From contig WKLE02000967.1 of NCBI GenBank assembly GCA_014885115.2, positions 4,830 to 22,842 of the forward strand: a DNA stretch of 18,013 nt, read 5' to 3'. Positions 1 through 9,633 of the stretch are shown here, one piece after another; position 1 is the first letter of the stretch; each line of letters begins with the position of its first letter. The notes beneath the pieces were generated by a model. The model worked only from the letters and a program-made list of their open reading frames with translations, was not told the origin of the DNA and did no database searches. This DNA is from Asterionellopsis glacialis. Taxonomy: Eukaryota; Bacillariophyta; Plagiogrammaphyceae; Rhaphoneidales; Asterionellopsidaceae. The position numbers were made by a program, and so were the translations under genes.

Positions 1-1189
1 AGAAGCACCTGGTAAACTCTCCAGTGGGCCAACTAAAATAAAATGAGTTTTCTGTACAGTACTTGTAACTACTAAACCTTATTGAGTTATACACCTATAT
101 TATGATTTCTTTAGTTTGTAGGTCATTCTCCAGAGTGTTTTCCATATGTTTCATTTAATGTTTTTTTATGTAAGTGGTTCAGTTTCAATATCATTGTTTT
201 CTTTGTATTCAATTCATTTTAATATGAATAGTTGGTCTTCTTCATGGTTTTCTCTCTCCTGACTGGTTTTGGTGATGATACATAGTTTTTAATGATGGTT
301 TTGGATCTCATTATTTTTTTGTTGTATTTGGAGTTGTTGATGCCTTGGGTTATAAATTTATAATTTCTTTTTTCATGATGTCCATGATGTCATTTGGCAC
401 AACTTGAAATATTCTGTGACTTCTTCCAATCTCTGGAAAGATATTATCTTTTTTTATGTCAAAAGCAGTGCCTTTTTTTTGTTGTAACCAATTTTTTTAT
501 GCCAAGTTTTAATATTTTTCATCTGTTGCTTGAGTGTCTGATCAATTTGCCTTCAAACATTCATTCATTGCATAAGATTCTTAATGATTCGATGTTGTCA
601 TTTTCAAACCATCCACCTTTGGAGTTATATTTAGGTACTATATTTAGACAAGAAGCATGTTAATATTTCTCTGAATGGTTGCTAATATCTTCCTTTGTGT
701 TGACACAATGTGTATTTGAAGGTGTTCCTTGTTAACTTGCGTTTCAGCTTCATCAATAATTTGCTTGGCTACTGTAGTTGGGTAGCTTGTCCAGCAGGTT
801 TTGCCTTGTTGCTTGAATGTCAAACACTTTGGGTTTGCACATAGGTTGGTATTGGCTGGAATGGAGTCATCATAGAGGCTCATCTTGAGGGGTTTGAAAT
901 TAGACTTTTGGGTTTGTATGAGTGAGGTTTTTTATATTTGGAAGTGGCGGTTGTTTTTTTGGGTTTGAATCTGTTCTCAAAAGTTGGCATGGTATTTTTA
1001 TAGTATGATAGTGACTGGCCAGTGTTCTGTTATGGTGTGATGGTCTTGTTTGGAGTAATATTTGTGGTGTTGTACACTCACTTATATTTCTCCCTGCAAT
1101 GTGCAGGGAAACTATACTTTGTGGTGTTTTATGCTCACTTATATATATTTTTGCCATGTGCAGAGGGAAGCTATAGTACTTTCACTGGG
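1..1189. other. AT-rich region without an intact gene; possible 3' tail of the retroelement relic
   Basis: No credible gene was found. On the minus strand, short open stretches (about 644-883 and 900-1157) follow the reverse transcriptase relic in its transcriptional direction. They have a protein-like feel but I recognise no family, and frames are repeatedly broken. They could be the decayed 3' part of that element. The plus strand is T-rich and its open frames look like shadows. An imperfect tandem duplication lies at 1061-1179. Confidence 0.4.
1061..1179. repeat. Imperfect tandem duplication, units of 57 and 62 bp
   Basis: Two adjacent copies start with TTTGTGGTGTT at 1061 and 1118. Both continue through CTCACTTATAT, an ATGTGCAG core, and GGGAA/GGGAAG followed by CTATA. 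Unit 1 is 1061-1117 and unit 2 is 1118-1179. The copies differ by substitutions and a few indels, so the duplication is not recent. It sits just beyond the recognisable end of the retroelement relic. Confidence 0.75.
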
Positions 1190-2112
1190 TCATCCTGTTG
1201 TCCATGGTGTCCTTTTTGGTGTCAAAGGCAGTTTTGGTGGGAGGCCTGATAGGTGTACCACTGGTGTAGTTCTTGTGTGCCAACATTTTTGTATTATTTC
1301 CTTCCATTCTTTTTGTATAGCAATGTCTATCCAATCTGTTGCTGCTCCTATTTTCTCATCTACTTCTGGTATTAGTTTATGGAGTGCTTGTGCATATGTG
1401 TTTTGGTAGTTGATTGTTTTTTAGATTTCCTTGGGTTGGATATCCAGGACATCATTAGCATTCTTGGGATTCTCTTTTCAGAGTCTATTTTTGCTAGTTT
1501 TCCCATCCAGCAGTGTAACTGTTGCTTCATCATGATGTCTAAGATATGGGGTGCATTGTTGGTCCACTTCTATGTCCTTTATTTGTGATACTGTATTTTG
1601 TATGTGATGCATGTTCACTTGTATTATTTTTCTGAATAACTTGTGGTGGAAAGCTGTTAGTATGCATTTGATACTGTCCTCATTTACTGACCATGACTCC
1701 ACATCCAAACAATACTGTGTTGAGTGGTATTGCAATGTATGTGTTGACTTTGGTTTGTAGTGGTGCAGTGTTGCATTTTATGAGCAATTGTAGTGCTCCC
1801 ATTTGTTGATTTGCTTTTTTAAGTTGCATCTCTACTTTGTAATCATCATGGAGGTCCTAGGCAATCCGTGATCCTAGTAGGTATTTGAACTTGTTGGTCA
1901 TGGTGATGTGTACCCATCACTAACTGGTAGCTTCTGGTTGTAGCCAATGATGTGGTCTTTATTCTTCAACAGATTTGGGGTGGTATGAACATTGCTTCTT
2001 CTGTTTTTGAACTTGAGCTGCTTCTCCCTATATGCATTTTAAGAAGGAAGATCTTGAACTGCTGTAGGATTAGTTCTGTAGCATTTCCTATTTGCAATAC
2101 AAGGTAGGCTTA
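1190..2112 (-). mobile_element. Degenerate non-LTR (LINE-type) retrotransposon relic: C-terminal half of reverse transcriptase
   Basis: Reading the minus strand from about 2109 downward, successive short frames give the ordered landmarks of a LINE-type reverse transcriptase after its catalytic YxDD motif: KMHIGR followed by SKTE (about 2040-1990), FKYLLGS (about 1890), DLHDDYKVEM and QQMGAL (about 1860-1800), IPLNTVLFGC (about 1735-1705), ESWSVNED and FHHKLFRKI (about 1705-1630), RMLMMSWISNPR (about 1460-1425) and a Trp-rich tail, DWIDIAIQKEWKEI (about 1345-1300). In-frame stops and at least four frame shifts separate the blocks, including a stop just before DLHDD, so it cannot make a working enzyme. 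The similarity stops abruptly near 2112, just after where the YxDD box should be, so the 5' part is missing. Such 5' truncation is typical of this element class. The family (for example a diatom Ambal-like lineage) is a guess. Confidence 0.8.
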
Positions 2113-2251
2113 TTTATTTTAGACAGTACAGGTACATGGCATCAAAAGAAAGTCAGTCTATATCATGATGTATTTACACCCATTTTTCCAAAGTATTGGA
2201 TAAATAATAATAGTCTTCAAAGTCCTATCCTTCCTAGCTAAAAATTCATAT

Positions 2252-2271
2252 GTGACATCAGATGATGTCAC
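2252..2271. repeat. Inverted repeat, 9-bp perfect arms, 2-nt centre
   Basis: GTGACATCA (2252-2260) and TGATGTCAC (2263-2271) are exact reverse complements separated by GA. The half-site TGATGTCA recurs at 17941-17948 next to a CRE palindrome. No gene lies close by, so a regulatory role is unproven. Confidence 0.6.
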
Positions 2272-3168
2272 CAATAAGGCACATGGTTAAGCTTAGAAAA
2301 AGTGTCCAAAATTTAGCAATTTCATTATTGCCAAAAATGGTCATGTACCTTTGCTAGATGGTACTGTATTGCACGTGTTCAAAGAGTTACAATTTTTGGA
2401 AATACTATTCAGAACCCACTCTTCTTCTGTTGATTACCCTTAATAAATAGAGTATCTCCAGTGATCTAGCACTAGAAGAAGGAAAAATTACAATTATACA
2501 CTTTGTACATTCAGTACAAATTTGATGTAGAATCTATTTGGTAAAAGTTTATGATCAATCATAATTCCCTTCTTCTGGTCATGGATCACCAGATATTATG
2601 TAGAAATATCCCATTGATTTTGTACCACAGATCAAGTTAAATTGTCTTATATCATAAAAAAATCTGTTCTTCAAAGCTGCAGAACAGATCACAACCCAAA
2701 AATTGATTACTGGTACTGCAGGACTCTACCTTGTAACAGGGTACTATACTAGTTCCTAAACAATCCAATTACTAGAGCTACAGAGGTATTCCAGGACACA
2801 CAAAGCCCAAACAACAATCACACATTTTGGGACTCAGAAATTTTGATCAACAACATCATGACACTGATCATGTTCCTGGTCTTGACACAGTCTCCTCTAC
2901 AAGTAGAAATGATCTTTTCTTCTTCTATTATTTATTTTATGATTGATTGTTGTTTAGAAGCAACACTATCTCATGATTAGAGATCTAAGAGATTAAAAAT
3001 GGTAAGACAAAGCAAATTTTACATCTTATTGTTTTGACGTAGCTTGCTGAATCATAGTGAAAAAATGCACATAAATATTTGTTTTTCTAATAACCTATCA
3101 TCTTCCTGTCTTTGTTCATATTTTAAAATTATAGATGAAAAGATATGATACCAGGAAATTCTGCACTG

Positions 3169-3204
3169 GAGAAAAAGAGATGCTGTGAGAAAAAGAGATG
3201 CTGT
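3169..3204. repeat. Perfect 18-nt tandem duplication
   Basis: The 18-mer GAGAAAAAGAGATGCTGT occurs twice head to tail (3169-3186 and 3187-3204) without a mismatch. It is a small, probably recent slippage duplication in non-coding sequence. Confidence 0.9.
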
Positions 3205-4411
3205 GGCAGTACTATCACAAATATATATATTTTTTGCACAAGAATGGACAAGAAACAGCAATCACTTGGAGTCTCCCACCTCCTGTGATGATTTCAGTTG
3301 CATCATGGTTCTACAAAATCAGTTCTCTATCTTTATTATTTGAAGTTGATTGTTGTGAAGAGTGAAATAACAATAGGCAAACATGATAAAAATGATCTAA
3401 TTAGCAGTTGATAGAGTACCAAGATTTTGGGATTTAATAGCATGATTGTCATACAATAATCTACACTTAACATAACAATTCATGAATATCATATCACTAT
3501 GAATTACTTTCTGCATGATCATTAGTTTATCTCGGTTGATTGTGATTTTTAAATCAAATCATAGTTTTCAGAGGAAATATTGGAACCATCGTTGACTGAA
3601 AAGAAGTACCAAAAAATGATTTTAGACCTGATTTTACGTGATTAGCCAGAGATATTGACAACAGTCAACCTTCTAGATAATTTGTCACAATCATAATTAT
3701 TATATTAAGCTGTTACATAGTTAGGATGATTGTTGTTATGTTTCTTGTCGTCATTTATCATATTCTGCTTCATCTAGTCATTTTTCAAAACAAACGAGAT
3801 TCCGACTTGAAATTTTTTTTGGCATTCTTGTCATTCATGGTAAATTTATGAAATGAAAATGTCTCACCAAAATTTTTTTTAACGTTTAATAAATCTCACG
3901 CTAGTGATCACTTATGTATCGGACACTTACAGTATGATCTACCACAAAATGATGTGAATAAAGTGTTTCCTGACCTTCACAGTTTGAAATCGTAAAATTA
4001 AGTTGTTTATAAGTGAGTATAGATTGGTCGCAGTATCATGAAGCCGATAAGATATACGTCTTGATGTTTCTGCATCTATTGCCTCTTCTACAGTGCGAAA
4101 TCCAAGAAAAAAGTGGCGGAAAGAAAGAGAGTTCAATATGCAACACGTTTTATCATCACATGATCCTGCAAAACAAATCATGCACGGATCACGCCAACTG
4201 AGAAGAATTTAAGAGATCAGAAATATATTTGAAGATTGATCCAAAAAGGTCGAAGAAAAGCAGAACGATCTGTAGTGAATGCAGTCCATATCCAAAATAA
4301 GTCGGAGAGAAATGAGCTCGAAGCTTTAAAATCAAACTACTAAATATTGCTCAATCTCAGATTTGTCTTCAGGCTAAGAAATGTTTCTATTACACTTGAC
4401 TTTTGTTAATT

Positions 4412-5801
4412 TTATGAACTACCGCTTTCTTCACTGAGAGATCGGAGTTTTTCTTCTTGATCTTTCGCAATCATAGCATCAATCATAGGGCCGATATCAG
4501 CATTCAAAAATTGACTGAGTGGGAAGTTTTGACCAAGTCGATGATCTGAGCAACGTGAATCCTTCCAATTGTAGGTACGAATTTTCTCACTACGCCCACC
4601 TGTTCCAACTTGTGATCCACGTCTTGCACGCTCTTCCATATCACGTTTCTCGTTCTCAATATCGTACAACTTAGCCATAAGCATCTTCATTGCCAATTCC
4701 TTATTCTTAAGCTGACTACGTTCTTGTGTACACTTAATACGGATTCCAGTGGGTTTGTGCAAAAGGTCAACAGCTGTTTCAACCTTATTTACATTTTGTC
4801 CTCCTGCACCCCCGGACCGCATGGTTGACATTTCTATATCCTTACCATCAATTTGAACATCAACCTCGTCGCATTCAGGCATAATAGCAACAGTAGCAGT
4901 AGATGTGTGGACACGGCCCTGGGATTCTGTCGCTGGAACCCGCTGCACTCGATGCACACCAGCTTCCCACTTAAGCTTGGAATATACCATATCACCCTTT
5001 ACATCCAACGTGACCGACTTGTACCCACCATCGTCGCCTGGAGATGAATCAATCATGGTGGCTTGCCAACCGTTAGAAGAAATGTACTTCCTGTAAACAT
5101 CAATCAAGTCCCCTATATGCAATATCAAATACAGATGCCAAAAGCCATATGGTCCATGATAACATCAAAGAACACAGTAAGAAACAAGTACAGGTGACAC
5201 AACATGAATCACAGGAAATTGGCACATACAAACTCTGCGACACTGTATACGTACCAGCAAAGATATTTGCTTCAGAACCTCCTGTTCCAGCTCTGACCTC
5301 GAGCATAACATTACGGTCATCATTGGGATCTTTAGGGAGAAGCAGGATTTTAATTTTGCCTTCCAATTCGTCCATTTGTGGTTCTATTTCCTTCATTTCA
5401 CTCCTTGCCATTTCCCTCATATCAGCGTCATCACCGGCCTCTTGGAAGAGCTCTGTAGCTCCCTCGAGTTCTTCCTTCAGACGGCAGTATTCATCATAGG
5501 TTTCGACAACTTCTTCACTTTGAGAACGATCAGACATAACCTTTCTCAACAAATTTGAATCATTGATTACATCAGGATCTGCCAAACGTTCTGTGAGTGC
5601 TTGATATGAACGCCGGATACCATCAAGACGTGCCTCCATTTGTTCATCTAACGCCATTAATTGAGTAGTGGAGCACGTCGTTTTTGTCGGGCTGGAGAGA
5701 AAAGGACGAATGGGTGAAACATGGAATGCTTTTGCAGATGGAGAACACAGTGTCGACCAGATCAAGTATGCTGCAGCTACCGAGGTAAATGGACGTGCCA
5801 T
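4412..5801 (-). CDS. prfA: Plastid-targeted peptide chain release factor 1 (RF1, bacterial type), 2 exons
   Basis: Two exons, 5801-5255 and 5112-4412, joined across a 142-bp GT-AG intron, give 415 residues. Residues 1-25 form a hydrophobic signal peptide ending Ser-Ala-Lys-Ala, followed by Phe26-His27. This matches the diatom ASAFAP motif with Phe at +1 that directs import into the complex plastid. The mature part starts near the second Met (MALDEQME). Domain 1 is a long coiled coil (about 50-160). [12 protein letters not shown] leads into domain 2, which holds the codon-reading tripeptide Pro-Ala-Thr at 242-244, the RF1 type for UAA/UAG (RF2 would have SPF). The peptidyl-tRNA hydrolysis motif Gly-Gly-Gln is at 286-288 within [21 protein letters not shown] near the C-terminus is also conserved. 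RF1 ends translation on organellar ribosomes; the presequence favours plastid over mitochondrion. All key residues are intact. ATG at 5801 is supported by the presequence. Confidence 0.95.
5113..5254 (-). other. Intron of the RF1 gene (142 bp, GT-AG, phase 1)
   Basis: The donor is G|GTACGT at 5254 and the acceptor CATATAG ends at 5113. Splicing turns GCT-G plus GG-GAC into Ala-Gly-Asp, restoring the family sequence IFAG-DL. Both unspliced frames hit stops or lose RF1 similarity, so the boundaries are well supported. Confidence 0.93.
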
Positions 5802-6519
5802 TTTGTAGATTGTTTCGAATTTTCTTTAGAGAGAAAGGCCAAACTGGGAAAGATAACTCCTTAACAACGCGTTTTGAAAAAAAGCTAAAGTGATCAATTT
5901 TTATATGTATAGCCACAACCTTCGTGCTCGATGACGACCGTAGGTTTTAGAGAGCAGAGAGGTATCAACACGCACAAAGCGGGGAAAAACTCTTTACGTT
6001 CTCGTGATTCTCGTGATAGCGAAAGATGTGGGGAAGATAATGATGATGGCTCTTTCTTTTTTCCTGCGTCACTCCTGCGGCCTGAAACAATTCAACATGC
6101 GCTGTGTGCCTCTTAATTTTCATTAGTTCTGCGCTCGACAGGGGCGGGGTGAGTCGAGTTGTGAGTCGGTGGCAGGACAAGTGGAACCACGCAGGGCACA
6201 CAATCTTTGTTGGGATGGATAAGCAGACAAACAAACTAACGCACCGCGCAACGTCCGCGTACGTAGGTCCTGAAGTAAAACGTAACAGTAGAGCCATTAT
6301 AACAAATCACAGCATAGCAGAAAGGTCCCAAATAAAAGCTCACAGCATTCCAATTGTCAGAACCCCCCACAAAAAAAATGAAGGCATATATTGGCATTGC
6401 AAAAATGTATGAAACGCCAAATCTAATATCCAATATTGAAATGGAAAAGGCTGGAAAACAAATTATTATGACCTACAACCATACTTCTGTTAATTGTGAT
6501 GGATGGGGTTTTGACAACC
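5802..6519. other. Upstream region of RF1, moderately GC-rich, no gene
   Basis: The stretch of about 5930-6330 is richer in G+C than the AT-rich spacers around it and contains a GGGGCGGGG run inside a small inverted repeat (CTCGAC 6134-6139 / GTCGAG 6153-6158). Open frames here lack ATG starts or family features. It most likely includes the RF1 promoter, which reads leftward. I could not identify a transcription start. Confidence 0.4.
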
Positions 6520-6670
6520 CAATTTTGCTTTGCTTATTCAGCTTTTCATGATCTTTTTTTCAAAAAATTGGCTCAGCTATTACAGCAAATAATATCCCAT
6601 GCATGTAATAGCTGAGTTGCTATTTTGAAAAAACTACACCATTAAGACCAGGATAAACCAAGCAAAATTG
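6520..6670. repeat. Fold-back element: ~65-bp imperfect inverted repeat arms
   Basis: The left arm (6520-6584) and the reverse complement of the right arm (6604-6670) align over their whole length, with about 50 matches in 65 positions. The outer end is a perfect 11-mer (CAATTTTGCTT / AAGCAAAATTG). A middle block TTTTTTCAAAA is shared. The inner end is a perfect 13-mer (CTCAGCTATTACA 6572-6584 / TGTAATAGCTGAG 6604-6616). The loop is 19 nt. No ORF lies inside. It could be a small non-autonomous transposon or a transcribed hairpin; no clear target-site duplication was seen. Confidence 0.75.
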
Positions 6671-7796
6671 TCATTGTTGTTTCTCTTCTGTTTCGTTGTT
6701 ATTCATCTCTCAATTTTGATACTACTTCATAAAGTATGCACTCCTGCACATATTGACTAAAAGTCAATTATGTAGAAAACATTTCTTGAGTATCATTTTG
6801 TCTAGCATGTACAAAACCCTTGTTGCATTGTTGTTAAGTTATTTTATTGATACACTTTTTATCAAAACTAAAAAGAGTTTTGTCCAACAGATTAAATAAT
6901 TAAGCATTGGACACTTTAATGTGACTGATACACATTTGGCAACCACTTGGTCAAAAATGTTGTTTTACCCAATAACATGATAGAGGGAATGAGAGCTTTT
7001 GAGTTGTATATTTGGATTTTATCTGAATCCAGCTGGAACAAAACCTTGCTGTCTAGATTTGACAGAAGTACGGTATATATATGTATCCCCATCTGCTACT
7101 ATGAATGGGTGATTTCTTATTTCCCAGTATCAACTGCACTAACACAAGGAGTACTGACTGATCATTCCTCTCTACTGTGGCATGATATAGTAACTCTGTG
7201 CATCCTAGAGATTTTCAGGTAGGAGAAGTAGTACTATTGAAATATATTATCTTTGCCTAAGATATGTAGTGGTAGTATAATCCCTCCAATTGCTTCTAGC
7301 AATTTTTGCAATTTCACTGTTTTAAAGTCATGAAATACATTTGGAGCATTCAAAAAACACAAATACTTGATCCTGACAGTGTGCAAGATATCAACAGCTG
7401 ATAATCTTACTACTAAGATATTCCTTGTTTGGAGAACAACAAGACAGAAGAAGAAGGTAAATCAAATCAGCTCATTCAACAATACCTGCTAATATTAATC
7501 AATATAAGAAAAATATATTTCTAGTTAAATTTCCCATCCATAGCTTTCAACTAATACTGGGATAGTCTTTATTTCCTCTAATAACTGATAAATAAATAAT
7601 AGTATTTTTAACTTATTCCTAAGCTTATTGAGAAAGACACTCTTTCAAATAATTGAAGGCTCCAGGTTGCAACATGACATCATCAAGTAAATTACTTAGT
7701 AAAACCAATACAAAATCTTTTCTTCCCTACCTTATGTAAAAATGGGGTACATAGATACCTCACTTTTCATAGTCTATCTGGTCCAACCTGCTGTTA
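6671..7796. other. AT-rich spacer, nothing recognised
   Basis: About 1.1 kb of AT-rich sequence with stops in all frames. An open frame on the plus strand (6947-7222) has no domain, no good start context and no coding-like composition. No RNA gene was seen. Confidence 0.4.
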
Positions 7797-7909
7797 GGGG
7801 TTGTCCAAACTACTTTTTTTAACCAGCTTGTGAACTTGCAAACTATTTAGTGGGGCAAACTTGTGCTTATTTATCCAAGACCACTTCCATCATCTGGCCA
7901 TTCTTGGGA

Positions 7910-7954
7910 TTAGGATAATTTGCAATGTCAAATTGACATGTCAATTTATCCTAA
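7910..7954. repeat. Nested palindromes (18-bp perfect palindrome inside 9-bp arms)
   Basis: AAATTGACATGTCAATTT (7930-7947) is a perfect 18-bp palindrome. It overlaps the right arm of an outer inverted repeat, TTAGGATAA (7910-7918) and TTATCCTAA (7946-7954), so two alternative cruciform or hairpin pairings compete. It lies inside the putative transposon. Confidence 0.8.
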
Positions 7955-8056
7955 AGTTTTTTTGGCTTTGGGATATCTTTGGATGCCAACTTTTTTGCAA
8001 AGTTTTTCATTCACCAATCAAATTCAGTCATTTGAGTCCAAAAAGAAGCAAATCTC

Positions 8057-8152
8057 AAGCACACACCAAAACACACCACACCCAGCAACAAAACACACAC
8101 CCAGCAACAAAACAAGCACACAACCCAAAACACATATATGACCCAAAATATG

Positions 8153-8198
<46 letters not shown>
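8057..8198. repeat. A/C-rich low-complexity tract ending in (CAA)n microsatellite
   Basis: 8057-8150 is almost free of G and T on the plus strand and contains two copies of an ACACCCAGCAACAAAACA-like unit. From 8153 to 8198 it becomes an uninterrupted (ACA/CAA) repeat of about 15 units. It would read as poly-Gln, poly-Asn or poly-Thr in the three frames, but no gene context supports coding. Confidence 0.9.
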
Positions 8199-8970
8199 AT
8201 AACATAACAGTAAATTATATTATCAGTGTCTTTTTATAAATGTTAGGTCAGTGAGAAATTATTAAACAGCATTGAGTGGATTGTTGTAGTCATCATTGTT
8301 TGCTAGAGGAGAAATTGACTTCGTTGTGTGCAATATTTTTTTTGGGACAAGAATTGCCAATGTCACTACTGTATCAAGAACAACATCAACATCAACAATT
8401 AACCATTTAATTGATCCTGCTGGTGCTGTTGCTGCTGCCAGTTGCTTGTGTTTGATTGTTGCTTGTGTGCTGGAGGTGGATTCTTGTTCCTACCACCCTT
8501 GTTCTTAATACTGCAACAGTAGCTAGGGTGAAGTCTAATGTGATTTCGTTCCGACATGGTGTACACAGCAATCCCACGAAATTCTCGGAAGTTTGCAAGT
8601 TGGAAAAAGTAGTTCGGAGGGGTGCCAACTTTTGTAAAATGCCTGGGAGTGAATACGCCCCCAAGAAAAAGTTCGCAAGTCCGCAAGTTGGCAAAAAAAA
8701 AAGTAGTTCGGACAGCCTTTACCAGGTAAGTTTCACCAGGTACCAGGTACTGGTAGCCTCATTCTAAAAACATGATATGCGTCTTTTGAAAAACAGCTTT
8801 ATTGTCTAATGTTACCTCTCAATAGTTTTAGGACTGCGTGCGTAGCTATACTATCAACGACTACTTCTTTTTAAAAATAATAGGATTTCCTTTCAGTATT
8901 GCCCCATCCGTTTAAAAGTACCAGAGGACAACCGACATACACTCTACCGGTATGACTAATGCTGTACCTG

Positions 8971-8991
8971 GTAGGTCCTAGTAGGACCTAC
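8971..8991. repeat. Perfect inverted repeat, 10-bp arms, 1-nt centre
   Basis: GTAGGTCCTA (8971-8980) and TAGGACCTAC (8982-8991) are exact reverse complements around a single G. The first bases overlap a TACCTGGTA copy (8965-8973). Confidence 0.9.
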
Positions 8992-9094
8992 GACCCAAAT
9001 GGCAACTGTACAGGGTACAAAAATTCTTGCGAAATCGAACCTTCAATCCTGATACCGTAGCTACAAATGCTTTCTTCTTATCAATATTTATTTA

Positions 9095-9117
9095 AGTAAT
9101 GTACCAGGTACATTACT
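9095..9117. repeat. Perfect inverted repeat, 11-bp arms, 1-nt centre
   Basis: AGTAATGTACC (9095-9105) and GGTACATTACT (9107-9117) are exact reverse complements around a single A. The core is one of the TACCAGGTA copies, here extended by six matching bases on each side. Confidence 0.92.
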
Positions 9118-9561
9118 ACATGTACCTGGTACAGTACCTGGTATCTCCTACAGCAACTGTATCAGTGCATTACCATTATCATATGCTTAATTTTACGTTT
9201 CACCGATATTTACCAGGTACTACATGATGCAGTACTTGTACAGGGTCATAGGAATATATTTTAAATTGTTATAATTTTCTCATTATTGATGTCTACAAAT
9301 TATAATTTATATAAGGATAAAAATGATCTTTTCATACAGAATCTGCATTTTTTCATCTTCTGGGATAAGTGCGTGCGTTCTGAAAAACAGCTTCGAGTTC
9401 TATTTTCAAGATACTGAACTGAAAATATGACGCATTCTTATTAATCATTCAACTACCTGTATTGACTAGAGCCCTATATAAAAAATAGTATGTAAATTGG
9501 AATACCAGGTAGAGAGGAATCTATTGAGAAGTACCTACAGTAGTACCAGTTAGTCCTCTAT

Positions 9562-9582
9562 GACCTCTCTAGAGTAGAGGTC
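9562..9582. repeat. Inverted repeat GACCTCT/AGAGGTC, 7-nt loop
   Basis: GACCTCT (9562-9568) pairs with AGAGGTC (9576-9582). The same heptamers form the inner part of the longer hairpin at 13992-14024, on the far side of the TPR and SLC35F genes. Confidence 0.7.
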
Positions 9583-9633
9583 CCAAGGATACAGAAATTT
9601 TTCTGAAAAAAGTTAGGACTAGAGAATACTCAC

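Larger units (their letters stand above)
2113..4411. other. AT-rich spacer, no gene recognised
   Basis: About 2.3 kb with stops in all frames and no convincing protein. Small repeats are present: an inverted repeat GTGACATCA/TGATGTCAC at 2252-2271 and a perfect 18-nt tandem duplication at 3169-3204. From about 3940 to 4300 composition becomes less AT-rich, and a minus-strand frame of about 80 codons (3939-4181) lies downstream of the release factor gene. It lacks a recognisable domain and is not called as a gene. Confidence 0.5.
7797..8718. mobile_element. Putative non-autonomous transposon with ~45-bp terminal inverted repeats
   Basis: The sequence 7799-7843 and the reverse complement of 8671-8717 match over about 45 bp with two small gaps. 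Outer ends read GG[T/C]TGTCC[A/G]AACTAC followed by a T-run; the inner part includes ACTTGC. A third partial copy of the end sequence (8591-8618) lies just inside the right end. TGCCAACTTTT occurs in direct orientation at 7984 and 8623. The inside holds palindromes and a CAA microsatellite but no transposase, so it would be non-autonomous (MITE-like). TTA flanks both sides (7794-7796 and 8719-8721). This would fit a PIF/Harbinger-type 3-bp duplication, but the exact ends are uncertain by a base or two. Confidence 0.6.
8719..9633. repeat. Spacer with eight copies of the odd palindrome TACCWGGTA
   Basis: No gene is visible. TACC[A/T]GGTA starts at 8720, 8741, 8965, 9102, 9123, 9135, 9211 and 9503, on both orientations of the central base, with related TACTGGTA (8748) and AGTACC/GGGTAC fragments between. 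Three longer perfect inverted repeats built from the same vocabulary lie at 8971-8991, 9095-9117 and 9562-9582. The cluster ends about 350 bp before the TPR gene's ATG. It could be a binding-site array, or the residue of a short mobile or tandem repeat family. Confidence 0.75.

Noticed and set aside
394..663. Plus-strand frame rich in Phe and Leu
   Set aside because: It starts at TTG in T-rich sequence; the composition reflects the T-rich strand.
3939..4181. Minus-strand frame of ~80 codons downstream of RF1
   Set aside because: No recognised domain, no splice link to RF1 (whose stop and length fit the family), and weak start context. Left as spacer sequence.
8011..8205. Poly-Val/poly-Asn reading frames over the CAA microsatellite
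   Set aside because: They arise from simple repeats in any frame and have no conserved sequence outside the repeat.
8296..8767. Several overlapping frames on both strands at the right end of the putative transposon
   Set aside because: They overlap one another, lack domains and run across the terminal repeats; no transposase motif was found.
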